Source: Saprospiraceae bacterium
GTDB taxonomy: Bacteria; Bacteroidota; Bacteroidia; Chitinophagales; Saprospiraceae
Reading direction: 5' to 3'
NCBI GenBank assembly: GCA_028279185.1
Contig: JANQSS010000111.1
Location: forward strand, 1 to 64,000
Length of the DNA stretch: 64,000 nt
Shown in pieces: positions 20,774 to 30,612 of the stretch; the first letter of the stretch is position 1; each line of letters starts with the position of its first letter. Under the pieces are notes generated by a model. It saw only the letters and a list, made by a program, of their open reading frames with translations, had not been told where the DNA came from and did not search any database. The translations under genes and the position numbers were made by a program.

Positions 20774-20802
20774 ACCTTTGGCCCAAAGCGACGGCAAAGG
20801 TA
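20774..20802 (-). promoter_or_regulatory. Main superoperon promoter candidate before rpsL
   Basis: On the minus strand the box TACCTTTG (20802-20795) matches TAnnTTTG exactly and is followed by CCG. The predicted start would give a leader of about 55 bases. The same box is one arm of an inverted repeat: 7-bp arms 20774-20780 and 20795-20801, 14-base loop. The -33 region is A-rich without a TTG. Confidence 0.6.
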
Positions 20803-20940
20803 TGTTTTTTTGCTCGATTATTTTATACCCAGTTCTGAATTTTCCTAATCTTTTTTGTTCGAATCTTGTAGATAAAAAGTTGGTGATTTGCCTCATTTTT
20901 CAGGAAGGAATACATCGTTGTATTCACGTCTTTTTTTGTG

Positions 20941-20996
20941 TTTAACGCGAATAGTCGCCAGGCATCTATAGATGCCTGGCGACTATTCGCGTTAAA
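20941..20996. repeat. 56-bp perfect palindrome
   Basis: Two 28-bp arms are exact reverse complements with no spacer; the centre reads GGCATCTATAGATGCC. It lies in the divergent gap between rpsL (minus) and the acetyltransferase gene (plus), so no neighbouring gene ends there. No T tract flanks it in the correct orientation on either strand. It could be a cruciform-forming site, a dimeric operator, a small mobile-element relic, or an assembly artefact. Confidence 0.9.
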
Positions 20997-21119
20997 TCAT
21001 TGATAATCAATATTTTATTGGATGTTTTAAACGTATATTATTCAAGGAACAACTGGTCTGATAGACTACTTGATTCAAATGGGACAAGAAAATAATATGA
21101 TTGCGCGTAAATTGGATCC

Positions 21120-21575
21120 ATGAATAATAAGCAGAGAGTTGAGATTCGAGATGGTAGCATTAATGATATAGAAGCGGCTTACAACCTGGTCGTCGAATTA
21201 GCCGTATATGAAAAAGAACCCGAAGCTGTAACCGCCAGTCTCGAAAATTATATACAAGACTTTAACGATGGCATATTTCAATTTTTGGTTGCGCAAAGTG
21301 GAAATGAAATTGTGGGCATTGCCATCTATTACATGACATATTCAACCTGGAAAGGTAAAATGTTGCATCTCGAAGATTTCATCGTTACACAGCAACATCG
21401 ACGAAAAGGTATAGGAGAGTTGCTATTTAATGCCTTCGTGGCCCGAGCACGTGAACTCGATTGCGTCTTAACCAGGTGGCAGGTGCTGGATTGGAACCAA
21501 ACCGCCTTAAATTTTTACGAAAAGATAGGCGCGACGATTGACAAAGATTGGTGGACTGGAAAGTTGTATTTGTAA
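21120..21575 (+). CDS. GNAT acetyltransferase, SSAT-like
   Basis: 151 residues. The GNAT acetyl-CoA site is visible as LEDFIVTQQHRRKGIGELL, with the R-R-K-G-I-G loop at about residues 97-102. The C-terminal WQVLDWNQTALNFYEKIGA is close to the pattern of spermidine/spermine or thialysine N-acetyltransferases. By inference it acetylates a small amine or amino acid in the cytoplasm. It converges on the glycosyltransferase gene, with 20 bases between their stops. No operon partner is seen. Confidence 0.85.
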   Translation: MNNKQRVEIRDGSINDIEAAYNLVVELAVYEKEPEAVTASLENYIQDFNDGIFQFLVAQSGNEIVGIAIYYMTYSTWKGKMLHLEDFIVTQQHRRKGIGELLFNAFVARARELDCVLTRWQVLDWNQTALNFYEKIGATIDKDWWTGKLYL

Positions 21576-21595
21576 CATTACAATCACATACTCCG

Positions 21596-23116
21596 CTACC
21601 AAATAATCGCCAACGGAATCTCTGTAGCATTGTCCTGAAAAACCTTTGGAACAGGGTCGCCAGCTCTAGGTTTAAAATAAGCGAAATTAGATCCAGATTT
21701 AACCTTATTCAGGAACTCCTCTTCATTCGGCCAATCATAATAAATCTGAAAGTCGGAAAAAAACATAGCTTCTACATGATCGCCATACCTCGCATTGATG
21801 ATAGTCGTCCCTTTGGGCAACAGATCATTTAATTTTTTATACGTTTCAGTATTAGCCGTTTTCCGACGACAGTCTATAACACCAATATGACTAGTTTCTT
21901 CATGGGTTATATGAAATGCATAAAATTTATCCGGCCTGAACACCGAAATGATAGTTCCAAGAATAGCTAATATTTTAATTGCAAGTTTAGCTTTCTTTGA
22001 TATTTTAATTTTATCGAGTAACTGCATCAACCACTCTACTCCACCAGCCAACAATACTAATCCTAGCGGCAGAACACAATACACAAACCCCAGCATTTTC
22101 GTTTTGGGAATAAATGAAAAGAATAAATAAATTGTTCCGAGGCTTAATAAAATACAGCTACGATATACATTTTTATGGGTCCTCCGTGCGGCGAAAATTA
22201 TGGCAAGAGGTAACAATAGAAAAAATAAAGAGCCAAAGTACAAAGTTGAGCTTGAAAAATAAAACATGGGTCCTCCGGAATGCCCTTCAACTACAGTGGA
22301 AATATGCAAAGCGTTGTGATAGAGGGCTTGTTGCGCCTCATTCGGAAAGTGCACAAACGTGTAAATCTGCCAAGGTAGGAACACCAAAATGCAGGTAAAA
22401 ACACCCAGTAAAAAATGAGACAATCGCCTTCGTTCTTTTATTAAATCTTTAAACAAAACGACAAACCAAACACCAAGAACAAGAAGGCCAACTAACCATT
22501 TTACAAGAACAGCAAAACCACAAAATACACCTATCAATAACGCTCGACTTGTAGTAGGTGCGTTTAAATATTTTATCAAACACCAAAAACTAGCCAATAC
22601 GAAAAAACCGAAATGCGCATCGTTGTGATCAGTATGAAAAGAACCGGAAGTGAGTAATATTGAAAAAAAACTAAAGGCCATAAAGAGAGCAGATAACAAG
22701 GCGTGGCTTTTATTCTTCGTCCAACTGTAGGCGATATCATAAAGTAATATCGGCTGAATAGCGCTCAAAAGTATAGAAGATAGGCGTATTGCAAAAACAT
22801 TTACCCCGAATAATTTTATTGAAATTGCCATCAACCACAAAAAAAGTGGTTGCTTGTGCAACCAGACATGATTACAACACCATTCGTCAATCTTATATGA
22901 AAAAACAGGTTCGAGATACAATCTTGGAGTAAACGGCCCATTCAACATATTTTTAGCGACCAAAGCGTGAAAACGTTCATCCCAATCATGAAGATATGGG
23001 TCGAGGTTTCCAATAATTAATCTGACAATAAGCCCAGCCAGTATAATCACCCAAAGTCGTCTGTCACGCATAACATCAATATTGGTAGAGCCTGTAAAAT
23101 TTGACAATATCTTCAT
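21596..23116 (-). CDS. GT39-like membrane glycosyltransferase
   Basis: About 506 residues with 10-12 hydrophobic helices. The first periplasmic loop holds DPYLHDWDERFHALVAKNM, the acidic motif of GT-C enzymes of the ArnT/PMT type. Such enzymes transfer sugars from polyprenyl phosphate to lipid or protein acceptors outside the membrane (family knowledge). A soluble C-terminal part follows the last helix at about residue 400. The start at 23116 (MKILSNF) is preferred; an ATG at 23149 would add 11 residues. The substrate cannot be told. A prenyl-chain synthase lies at 38964 but is not linked. Confidence 0.8.
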   Translation of the reverse strand: MKILSNFTGSTNIDVMRDRRLWVIILAGLIVRLIIGNLDPYLHDWDERFHALVAKNMLNGPFTPRLYLEPVFSYKIDEWCCNHVWLHKQPLFLWLMAISIKLFGVNVFAIRLSSILLSAIQPILLYDIAYSWTKNKSHALLSALFMAFSFFSILLTSGSFHTDHNDAHFGFFVLASFWCLIKYLNAPTTSRALLIGVFCGFAVLVKWLVGLLVLGVWFVVLFKDLIKERRRLSHFLLGVFTCILVFLPWQIYTFVHFPNEAQQALYHNALHISTVVEGHSGGPMFYFSSSTLYFGSLFFLLLPLAIIFAARRTHKNVYRSCILLSLGTIYLFFSFIPKTKMLGFVYCVLPLGLVLLAGGVEWLMQLLDKIKISKKAKLAIKILAILGTIISVFRPDKFYAFHITHEETSHIGVIDCRRKTANTETYKKLNDLLPKGTTIINARYGDHVEAMFFSDFQIYYDWPNEEEFLNKVKSGSNFAYFKPRAGDPVPKVFQDNATEIPLAIIW

Positions 23117-23149
23117 AATTACTTCATTCGCATAACAATATAGGGACAA

Positions 23150-23715
23150 TTAGGGTTCAGACAGAATTGAGCCCAAAAGTTACAGCGACACAATACGGCC
23201 GCATATTCAACTTTGTTCACTTCAGTCGTTACACAAATTGATGACCCAGATAATACTCAGAACATCGCATAACGTTACATTTGACAAAACAAAAAATGCC
23301 AATAAGGTGAAAAGTATATTTCCATTAAGTCACAATAATCATATTGGAAAATAATATTGAATAAATCATCAATAGCATTATCAATTCGGTCCGGTATTGA
23401 TTCATATAGCGGAAAGAAGAAACTGATCGCAAAAGAATCTGATTTTGGCATAACGGTGTATTATAAAGCAGAATTATTGCCTGTCTTGACGATTATAATC
23501 TTAGTGCAAACGAAGGTGGAACAAAAAAATTGCAGTAAAATATTATATGATGGTAAAAGCCTCAAAATGCCACCGTAATTAGTTATAGACAAAGAACTTT
23601 GTCAAAAGACAATTAAATTTTTGAAGTTCCAATAAATATTATATAAATTTACTCTTCGCTTTTCCAAAAGTGGACGGCAGCCCTTAATTTTTTTGATAAT
23701 GCAAATATTACACCT
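23150..23715. other. Divergent intergenic region
   Basis: A 566-base AT-rich gap between the glycosyltransferase (minus) and the GH16 gene (plus). No gene is supported; a 73-codon frame at 23357 with a TTG start shows no features. A 7-bp inverted repeat with a 2-base loop (GACAAAG/CTTTGTC) lies at 23588-23603, about 110 bases before the GH16 start. No full TAnnTTTG box was found. Confidence 0.5.
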
Positions 23716-26700
23716 ATGAAACCTCTATCTCTCGCAGTGCTCTATACGACACGTTTGCTCTATTTTAGTTTACCACTTATTCTACTTTATCCTACTATCA
23801 GTAGTTCCCAATCCGATTGTGAGTTCGAATCGGTTTTCTTAAGCAATGATTTTCTACTTTACTGCGCCGATGGCGAATCCGAGCTTGTATTCGCGGACGA
23901 GTTTAATGGTTCTGAGTTAAATACCGAGACATGGTATACCAAGCGGTCTACGACACCCAGTCCATTTGACAGGGTAGGTGTGCTTGAAGATCAGAATTGT
24001 AATTGGGACTTGGATGTCTTACAAGACCAAAATGCCTATCTGGATGGCGAGGGTCACCTAGTGCTGGAAGTAAAAGAAGAACTAACATTATTCGAGACAA
24101 TTATTGAAGGTGAAAGTCCATGCCTGGATCAAGATATTGGTGAAATCTATTCTGAACTTTTCGATTATACTGGTGGGATGGTTTGGGGTAAAAGCGAAAA
24201 TGCATATTGGAGCGCCAACGACTTCATCGAAATAGAAATGCGATGTAAAATACCTCACGGAGTTGGATTGCAGGCCGCCTTTTGGCTTTGGAGCGGCGAT
24301 GAAGTAGATTTTTTTGAATACTACGATACAGGAAACGAATCATTTTTTCGCACGTCATTTCATGAACGATGGGAAAACGGAGTTGCCGCAGCAAGATGCG
24401 AAAACGATGTGCATGTGGATAATCATACTTCTGAGTATCATTTATATCGTGTGGAGATGTCTCCTTGGTGGACAAAACTATACGTTGACGGTGAATTACG
24501 GGTGGAGGAGTACAAATATTATTACCCAAGAACCGGACAACCTTTTACTGAAGACTTCTGTCAAACTACATTGTCTCCTTTGGTTTTAGAAAAGCGCTCC
24601 TATTTTGAGCCGGATGCATGGTTTACTCCGATTTTCGACATGGGCGTAAGTATCACCAATCACGATACGGATTCTTATACCGGCTTTCCCGGCAAGATGC
24701 TCGTTGATTTTGTGCGAGTCTATCGTCGCCAACACTGCAATGAAGCACCTAATCCACATGTATATAAGGTGCCAAACGATGTGACCTTCAACTCTGATCT
24801 TAATAATATAGGCCAGTTGCGCGTGGAAGAAGACGTCACCCTGACGATGACGGATATGAAGGCCAATTTTGCCGCCAATGGTTTTATTTATTTGGAGGAA
24901 GGGGCAACATTGATTTTGGATGGAGTGGAGTTATCACGACACTACCTGGCCTGCGAAAAATGGAATGGCATCATCGCCAGCCAAAATGCTAATATACTTA
25001 TGGAAAATGGAAGTGTCATTAAAGATGCCAAAACGGGAATAAAACTTGGACGCACCCCTCTCAATCCGCCTACAGGACCTATCGTGTTTGATGAAACACC
25101 AACTTTAACAATGGATACATACTCGGGATTGGAAAACTGTGACATCGGTATCTTTTTGGGTGGCGGCCATACGACGTCCAGTATTTCGGGAAGATGTTGG
25201 TTTAAAAACAATCAAAAAGCCATCTGTGCCATAAACAGCAGCGGCCTTACACTGGATAAAGCTGAATTTTATGACAATGAGCTTTCAATTGAATCGGTTA
25301 ATTCCTTTTTACACGTCCGCGATGGCAACGCCTTCCATAGAGGTCAGGAAGCCATACGTGTGATGGGAACCTTTCCGCTAGCTTCAGGGGTCGATATCGG
25401 AGATGCAGGTGAGGGGTGGAATTTTTTCTTTGATTCGCCAAGAGGCATTGTTGTGCAGGGAAACGAACACCCCGCCGGTGCTCAGATTGTAAATTGCCGA
25501 TTTGACAAGGTTAGTTTTCTTCCTTCTGTGGCGGTTGGATTTAATCGGTTCAGACACCAAAATAATACATTTGAAAATGGTACTAATGGGAGCCTAATTT
25601 CATCAACAGGAGAAAACTTCAATTTTATTCAATGCAACACCTTCAGTAATTTATCAAACATCGGTAGCATCATTTCAGCAAATAATTCTCGTACTACTTT
25701 TTTAGGCAATGAATTCACCGGCGATTTTGAAGCTAACTTCCATCTTTGGGGAGCCGAGGTAATTCCCAATGTTGGCAACCCAATTAATCCAGCCGGAAAT
25801 TGTTTTTCGGAAGATGATCCTGATCTTGTAACCACCGTTTTTCCGTGGCAATCACTCGATCCATTTAATTATCATTATTATGATAATAACGACATTCAAA
25901 ATTGTCAGGAACCTTTTACAGCAGGAAACTATAGTAAGATTCAAAGTGACATCGAAGATAATAATTGTCTTTATGTGGGCATCTTTGATCTAATTGATCC
26001 TGACGGTGATGGCATAGATGGTATCGATTTTGAAGACTATATTGTTGAAGAGGCATGCTTGTCCTGCATATCACATGAGATTGATCAATGGATTGATCAA
26101 GTGGTTATGGAAGGAGGAGATGATGTTCGAACTCTAACAAAAGAAGGAGAGACTGCAAATCATATCATTCAATTATCGGAAACTATTTTGGAGCAATGGA
26201 TCAATTTTGGTCTTTATGTAGCCATAGAGACCAGAAATTACGAATTTGCTGAATCCATATTGGCTCCGCTGGAATCGTATCAATGGCAGCGACGATATTT
26301 CGGTCTGCAGTTATTGGAGGGAGATATGGCAGGAGCCAATTATGCATTGGATGCACTACCTGCAACCACGCTCGACCAGCAATCCTTCAAAGAAGTTATG
26401 CGCGTCAATTTGATATTACATGATAATAGCGGTGAATTGCACATCACTGATGACGATGTACAATCTATGCTGGATATTGCCGAATCATCAGAACCTTCTA
26501 GTGGCTATGCCCGCAGCGTTTACTATCTCCTGACAGGTGAGCATCCGACAATCTTTGTACCAGATTTGCCAAACGGTGAACTGCGTAAACCTAATCCGGT
26601 CTCTGGTGAACAGATGCTATTCGTAATATCTAACTACGCAAAAGGCTCGGCTAACATTCATTGGTCGGATGAAATTGAAGGGCATCAATTAACTCTGTTT

Positions 26701-26847
26701 AATATTAAAGGCGAAACTGTTTCTGTAAATCAGGATGTCCGAGGAATTCAACAATACACCGTTTCGAATTTACCAAATGGTATTTACATCGTTCACCTAG
26801 ATGGGAAGGAAGGAAACTTTGTTAAGAAATTTTTTATAATTAACTAA
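23716..26847 (+). CDS. Secreted GH16-type hydrolase with beta-helix region and T9SS signal
   Basis: 1043 residues. A signal peptide (about 1-31) is followed by a GH16 concanavalin-like domain (about 55-275). It holds the catalytic E-x-D-x-x-E motif as EVDFFE: E196 nucleophile, D198, E201 acid/base. GH16 enzymes cut beta-1,3/1,4-glucans, agars, carrageenans or porphyrans; which one is not clear. Residues of about 290-690 are a right-handed beta-helix-like stretch rich in Asn and Gly turns. A largely helical part follows, then a type A T9SS sorting domain from about 955 (KPNPVSGEQ to KKFFIIN). It is predicted to be secreted or surface-attached. The next gene starts 3 bases after its stop, so the two form an operon. 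Confidence 0.85.
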   Translation: MKPLSLAVLYTTRLLYFSLPLILLYPTISSSQSDCEFESVFLSNDFLLYCADGESELVFADEFNGSELNTETWYTKRSTTPSPFDRVGVLEDQNCNWDLDVLQDQNAYLDGEGHLVLEVKEELTLFETIIEGESPCLDQDIGEIYSELFDYTGGMVWGKSENAYWSANDFIEIEMRCKIPHGVGLQAAFWLWSGDEVDFFEYYDTGNESFFRTSFHERWENGVAAARCENDVHVDNHTSEYHLYRVEMSPWWTKLYVDGELRVEEYKYYYPRTGQPFTEDFCQTTLSPLVLEKRSYFEPDAWFTPIFDMGVSITNHDTDSYTGFPGKMLVDFVRVYRRQHCNEAPNPHVYKVPNDVTFNSDLNNIGQLRVEEDVTLTMTDMKANFAANGFIYLEEGATLILDGVELSRHYLACEKWNGIIASQNANILMENGSVIKDAKTGIKLGRTPLNPPTGPIVFDETPTLTMDTYSGLENCDIGIFLGGGHTTSSISGRCWFKNNQKAICAINSSGLTLDKAEFYDNELSIESVNSFLHVRDGNAFHRGQEAIRVMGTFPLASGVDIGDAGEGWNFFFDSPRGIVVQGNEHPAGAQIVNCRFDKVSFLPSVAVGFNRFRHQNNTFENGTNGSLISSTGENFNFIQCNTFSNLSNIGSIISANNSRTTFLGNEFTGDFEANFHLWGAEVIPNVGNPINPAGNCFSEDDPDLVTTVFPWQSLDPFNYHYYDNNDIQNCQEPFTAGNYSKIQSDIEDNNCLYVGIFDLIDPDGDGIDGIDFEDYIVEEACLSCISHEIDQWIDQVVMEGGDDVRTLTKEGETANHIIQLSETILEQWINFGLYVAIETRNYEFAESILAPLESYQWQRRYFGLQLLEGDMAGANYALDALPATTLDQQSFKEVMRVNLILHDNSGELHITDDDVQSMLDIAESSEPSSGYARSVYYLLTGEHPTIFVPDLPNGELRKPNPVSGEQMLFVISNYAKGSANIHWSDEIEGHQLTLFNIKGETVSVNQDVRGIQQYTVSNLPNGIYIVHLDGKEGNFVKKFFIIN

Positions 26848-26850
26848 GGT

Positions 26851-28365
26851 TTGTACCGAAATGAATATATTTCTATTATTAGATATCATACTCCAGGAAA
26901 GTATTTGGCAGGAGTATTATTGTTTGTGATTACAAGCTCTACATTTTTGTCAGGTCAAGTGAATATCATAATTCCCTTCGAGTTTGGCAATCCAAACCCT
27001 ACCGACTTAACATTTTTTAATAATAGATATAATATTCCAGTAATCTACACCGATTCTTTGCACGAGCAAACGATTGTAGTTACCGATGGAGAAATTATAG
27101 AATATGTACATCATGATTCTTTTGTTTATTCAAACAATGCCATTACCTGTCTTCATAATTATATGTTTATCTATGGCAAAGATCGAACACAATCCAAGGG
27201 ACTGAAAATAGCCAGATTGGACAACAACTTGTCCATCGATTTTCAGAAAAATATTCAAACCAGTGGTGAGTACAATTTTCCTGGAAACTCATATAACATT
27301 AATGATCATAACTATCTGACATACTTTGTAGATCGCGACAATGATAACCAACGAATAATAGGGCTAACTAAACATGATGATCTCGGTCAAATAGTTTGGA
27401 ATGAATCCTTTAATACCGGTTACCGGTACAGCTATCCATGGAGCGTCACATCGACAAAGGAAGATTATATCCTCCTGGCCAACACCTATAATATTTCGGC
27501 ACAAAGCCCGCGGAAAAGTCAACTTATGATTATAAACCCAGATAGCGCCGCAATGGTAAAGACTATACTCGGTTACGAAGAAATACATTCTACCTCAAGA
27601 ACTAATGCCATATGTCTTAACAATTCGAACATCGTGGAAGCCTATGAAGTTGACCGTTTATTTGATCCTGAATTTAATTTAAATGGCTGGTATCCGTTTC
27701 CAACAAGGTTAAACTGGTACAACTCCGATGGTATACTAGTTCAAAGCAGACTCATGATCGTTGATTTTGATCACCAACCCTCTGTAGTAGAAATGTTGCG
27801 CGGTAAGGGTGACTACTTTTTCATATTTGGAACTTACATCCACCACGATACTGATGACAATTATGCCTGGATATTAAAGCTAAGTAATGAAGGCGATACG
27901 ATATGGACGCATCGCTATCGTCATAGTGGCTATGCCTTCGAAGATATCGGACACCGCATAGAGGGACTTGTGGAACACGAAGACAAGTCGTTGGCTATTT
28001 TATGTGTGATCTCCGAACCCGCATCAGAGCAAAAAATGTGGTTGTTCACAGTCGATTCCAATGGATGTCATCCCGGTGCCGATTGTGATGATATTATCGA
28101 ATTTTCAGCTAGCGAAAATCTTGAGTCCAAAGCCGGACTCAATATTTACCCCAATCCAGCGCATGCATTTATCCTTGTGCCTGATGATTGGCTGGAATCT
28201 GAGATCAAGATTTATAGTCAGTTGGGAAAATTGGTTTTTTCTTCTGATTACCTATCATCATCGAAAATTGATATTAGGCATATAAAAGATGGAATATACT
28301 ATATCTCGTCGAAAGAAGACCCGAATAGGGCCAGCAGTGGTTCGTTTGTGAAAATTTCTAACTAA
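26851..28365 (+). CDS. Secreted protein of unknown function with T9SS sorting domain
   Basis: 504 residues starting with TTG, 3 bases after the GH16 stop; no ATG lies nearby in frame. A signal peptide ends near FLSGQ. The body has repeated beta-strands like a propeller (segments such as LNWYNSDGIL and ILKLSNEGDTIWTHRYR), resembling delta-60/lactonase-like repeat proteins of Bacteroidota. The C-terminal type A sorting domain begins at about residue 425 (YPNPAHAFILVP). It is probably cotranscribed and cosecreted with the GH16 protein. Its function is not recognised. Confidence 0.8.
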   Translation: MYRNEYISIIRYHTPGKYLAGVLLFVITSSTFLSGQVNIIIPFEFGNPNPTDLTFFNNRYNIPVIYTDSLHEQTIVVTDGEIIEYVHHDSFVYSNNAITCLHNYMFIYGKDRTQSKGLKIARLDNNLSIDFQKNIQTSGEYNFPGNSYNINDHNYLTYFVDRDNDNQRIIGLTKHDDLGQIVWNESFNTGYRYSYPWSVTSTKEDYILLANTYNISAQSPRKSQLMIINPDSAAMVKTILGYEEIHSTSRTNAICLNNSNIVEAYEVDRLFDPEFNLNGWYPFPTRLNWYNSDGILVQSRLMIVDFDHQPSVVEMLRGKGDYFFIFGTYIHHDTDDNYAWILKLSNEGDTIWTHRYRHSGYAFEDIGHRIEGLVEHEDKSLAILCVISEPASEQKMWLFTVDSNGCHPGADCDDIIEFSASENLESKAGLNIYPNPAHAFILVPDDWLESEIKIYSQLGKLVFSSDYLSSSKIDIRHIKDGIYYISSKEDPNRASSGSFVKISN

Positions 28366-29068
28366 CATCTCGCAAGGCGATGAAAAATACTTGCACAGTT
28401 ATTGTGGCATGTACGATAGCCCTTACAATGCAAACAAAGTCAAGTGATGTCACCATCGATTGACTGCATTCGAAGGTATGGAATTGAATTGGCTCCAAAT
28501 ACTCTTGTTCTTAACGACATTCGCTTTGGCTATATCAAAAGGTTCACCTCTTTTAAAAAAGGCAGCAGCAGTCTGGCATCATCGACTGTCAGTATTGGGA
28601 AAAACCACAAAAACTGCTTGGCCTTAGATCGGAGCTTTTTAAAGTTAAGAATGCGCAATATCGTATCAATACATTTAGGGAGCCTCTTTAAAGCACTTAG
28701 TTGCTCATAGAACCGAAGGAATAAGACGATCGCACGTCCTGGAAGGCCTAATACAATAATGGAACTCAACAGGAAAAATATCTCAAAAACACGATTTGGT
28801 TTTTCGGAAAATTGGAGTATCAATTATCTCTATTGAAAAAAATGCAATTGGTCCCAAACGTTCGTTACGACTTCCATTAAATCGATGAATTTCAGGAAAA
28901 GGCTTCAGACTATAGAGAAAGAAAACCTGGATCGATCAATTGTTTTTCATACGGAATATTAGTTTTATATGCCGTTAAAAAACAAAACGAACCGGATGAC
29001 ATCCATCACTTAGATATGCTATGTAACAAGTACTAGGTTAATCACACTTGTAATCTTATGCCATTTTT
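28366..29068. other. Gene-free stretch, possibly decayed coding sequence
   Basis: About 700 bases between a plus-strand and a minus-strand gene end. It holds short frames only: a 27-codon frame at 28380-28463 (MKNTCTVIVACTIALTMQ), then frames in other registers with hydrophobic segments such as LQILLFLTTFALAISKG. The pattern of coding-like pieces in changing frames suggests a frameshifted relic, but no parent family was recognised. Confidence 0.35.
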
Positions 29069-29869
29069 CTATAAATCCCAAACATCCTTCAGCCAAACAA
29101 CTCCGTCCTTTATGTAATCTACGTAATCGCATGGTTGGTAATGTCCAAGATTTGGGGCTCTGATAAATTCGATTGAACTGCCGGCTGAAACAGTCTGATC
29201 AACCCAATATTGTACGGTGTCTATAGGGAAAAAGTCGTCGTCCTCTCCATGAATGACATATAGAGGAGTCGGCACCATTCGCACCGTCATATCTGGTCGA
29301 AATACGTTGTAACCGCTCGCAATGGCAATGCCTGCTGAAAATGTAGCCGGCTGTGTTTCCGCAAAAAACCACGTGCCATTTCCGCCGCTGCTATATCCTA
29401 TCAACCCTACGCGATCCGTATCAACCGGCCAAAAACGCGTGGATAAGTCAATAAGGATGCGCAATTTATCCTGATTTTCCAACGTTCCCCAAACAGTTTC
29501 CCCTCCATTTGGACTAATGATGATCGTTTTCAATTCTGCCAAGCCTGGTTCTATATAACAATCCGTGTCCTTATGGACTTCTGTGTTTCCGGCTGCATCA
29601 AAATGCAAGGCCATCATGAGTGGCAGCCGTTCACCTTCCGTGTGTGACGGTATGATGATTCGAAAATTGTAATTAAGGGATTCTGTGATGGCAATCGAAA
29701 CGTCCTGCGTCCCCGCTTCAAAAGGAATGGCTTTGAATGCATTCTCAATGTCTTCATATGTTATGCCTTCAGCTCCACCTTCATCGTCTGACCCGCATCC
29801 GGTTTGCATAAAACATATGGTCAGTAATGGCAATACAAAGTACAAGAATCCACGTAATATCCCTTTCAT
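29069..29869 (-). CDS. Lipoprotein alpha/beta hydrolase (esterase-like)
   Basis: 266 residues with a lipoprotein signal ending MQTGC (C25 is the lipid site). The catalytic triad is readable: S160 in GYSSGG, an acid in the HGEDDDFFP loop (209-212) and H243 in NLGHYQP. This is the pattern of feruloyl-esterase/PHB-depolymerase-like (LpqC) hydrolases. It is presumably anchored in the outer or inner membrane facing the periplasm and cuts an ester. It stands alone, divergent from the sigma factor gene. Confidence 0.85.
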   Translation of the reverse strand: MKGILRGFLYFVLPLLTICFMQTGCGSDDEGGAEGITYEDIENAFKAIPFEAGTQDVSIAITESLNYNFRIIIPSHTEGERLPLMMALHFDAAGNTEVHKDTDCYIEPGLAELKTIIISPNGGETVWGTLENQDKLRILIDLSTRFWPVDTDRVGLIGYSSGGNGTWFFAETQPATFSAGIAIASGYNVFRPDMTVRMVPTPLYVIHGEDDDFFPIDTVQYWVDQTVSAGSSIEFIRAPNLGHYQPCDYVDYIKDGVVWLKDVWDL

Positions 29870-30024
29870 TTTGACAAGTGATTTTGTTTTGATATTTCAA
29901 GAACGAATTAATCGAGTTATTTGTGTCGAATAACGATAGAAGAAGTTATGTTTGTTTTCATCTTTCGTCACGGACTGTCTTCATCGTTTTCACGATAAGT
30001 TAGTGCGATATTATTGATCGAGTA

Positions 30025-30576
30025 TTGGACGACATTATTCAGCATATTAAAAAATGGCAGTCAGGAGACGACGCCTGCTACGATATAATTTTTAAACATT
30101 ATTATAATGTTAGTTGTCGTACCGCATTTCAATTAACCAGGGATAGGCAGGCTGCGGAAGATATCGTTCAGGAATTTTTCATTTCATTTTGGAAAAAGCG
30201 GGAACGACTCGCTATCACCACAAATCCTGATGCCTACTTCAAACGGGCCATCATCAATCGTTCCATCAATTATATCAAATCTAGAAAAGCTCAACAAGGT
30301 ACCGATACAATTAAGGACATTCCATCTTTAAGCAATACAGCGACTAATTTACACCGTACAGATGATCAAAAAGTGATCAAACACTGCATCGAAAAATTGA
30401 CACCACGACGACGTCAGATTTTCACTTTGTACAGACTCGAAGATTTGAAATATAAAGAAATTGCCGAATTGCTTAGTATAAGTGTTAAAACCGTAGAAGT
30501 ACAGCTCAGATTGGCTCGTGAGTCATTACGTGCGTGCCTTAAACTCAACCTCAAAGGAAGTTATGTTTTCAAATAA
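30025..30576 (+). CDS. ECF RNA polymerase sigma factor
   Basis: 183 residues. Region 2 is seen as DRQAAEDIVQEFFISFWKK and region 4 as LTPRRRQIFTLYRLEDLKYK with the HTH KEIAELLSISVKTVEVQLRL. The start is TTG at 30025. It is followed by a FecR-type anti-sigma gene and a TonB-dependent receptor, the classic FecIR-like signalling unit, so it probably activates this receptor operon when ligand binds (inference from family). Confidence 0.92.
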   Translation: MDDIIQHIKKWQSGDDACYDIIFKHYYNVSCRTAFQLTRDRQAAEDIVQEFFISFWKKRERLAITTNPDAYFKRAIINRSINYIKSRKAQQGTDTIKDIPSLSNTATNLHRTDDQKVIKHCIEKLTPRRRQIFTLYRLEDLKYKEIAELLSISVKTVEVQLRLARESLRACLKLNLKGSYVFK

Positions 30577-30612
30577 GGGAAATTACAGTAAATGTCTGTC
30601 TATAGCATGTAA

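Noticed and set aside
20941..20996. Palindrome as an intrinsic terminator
   Set aside because: Neither flanking gene ends there, and no T tract follows on either strand.
23357..23578. 73-codon frame upstream of the GH16 gene
   Set aside because: TTG start, no promoter or domain, and composition like the surrounding AT-rich spacer.
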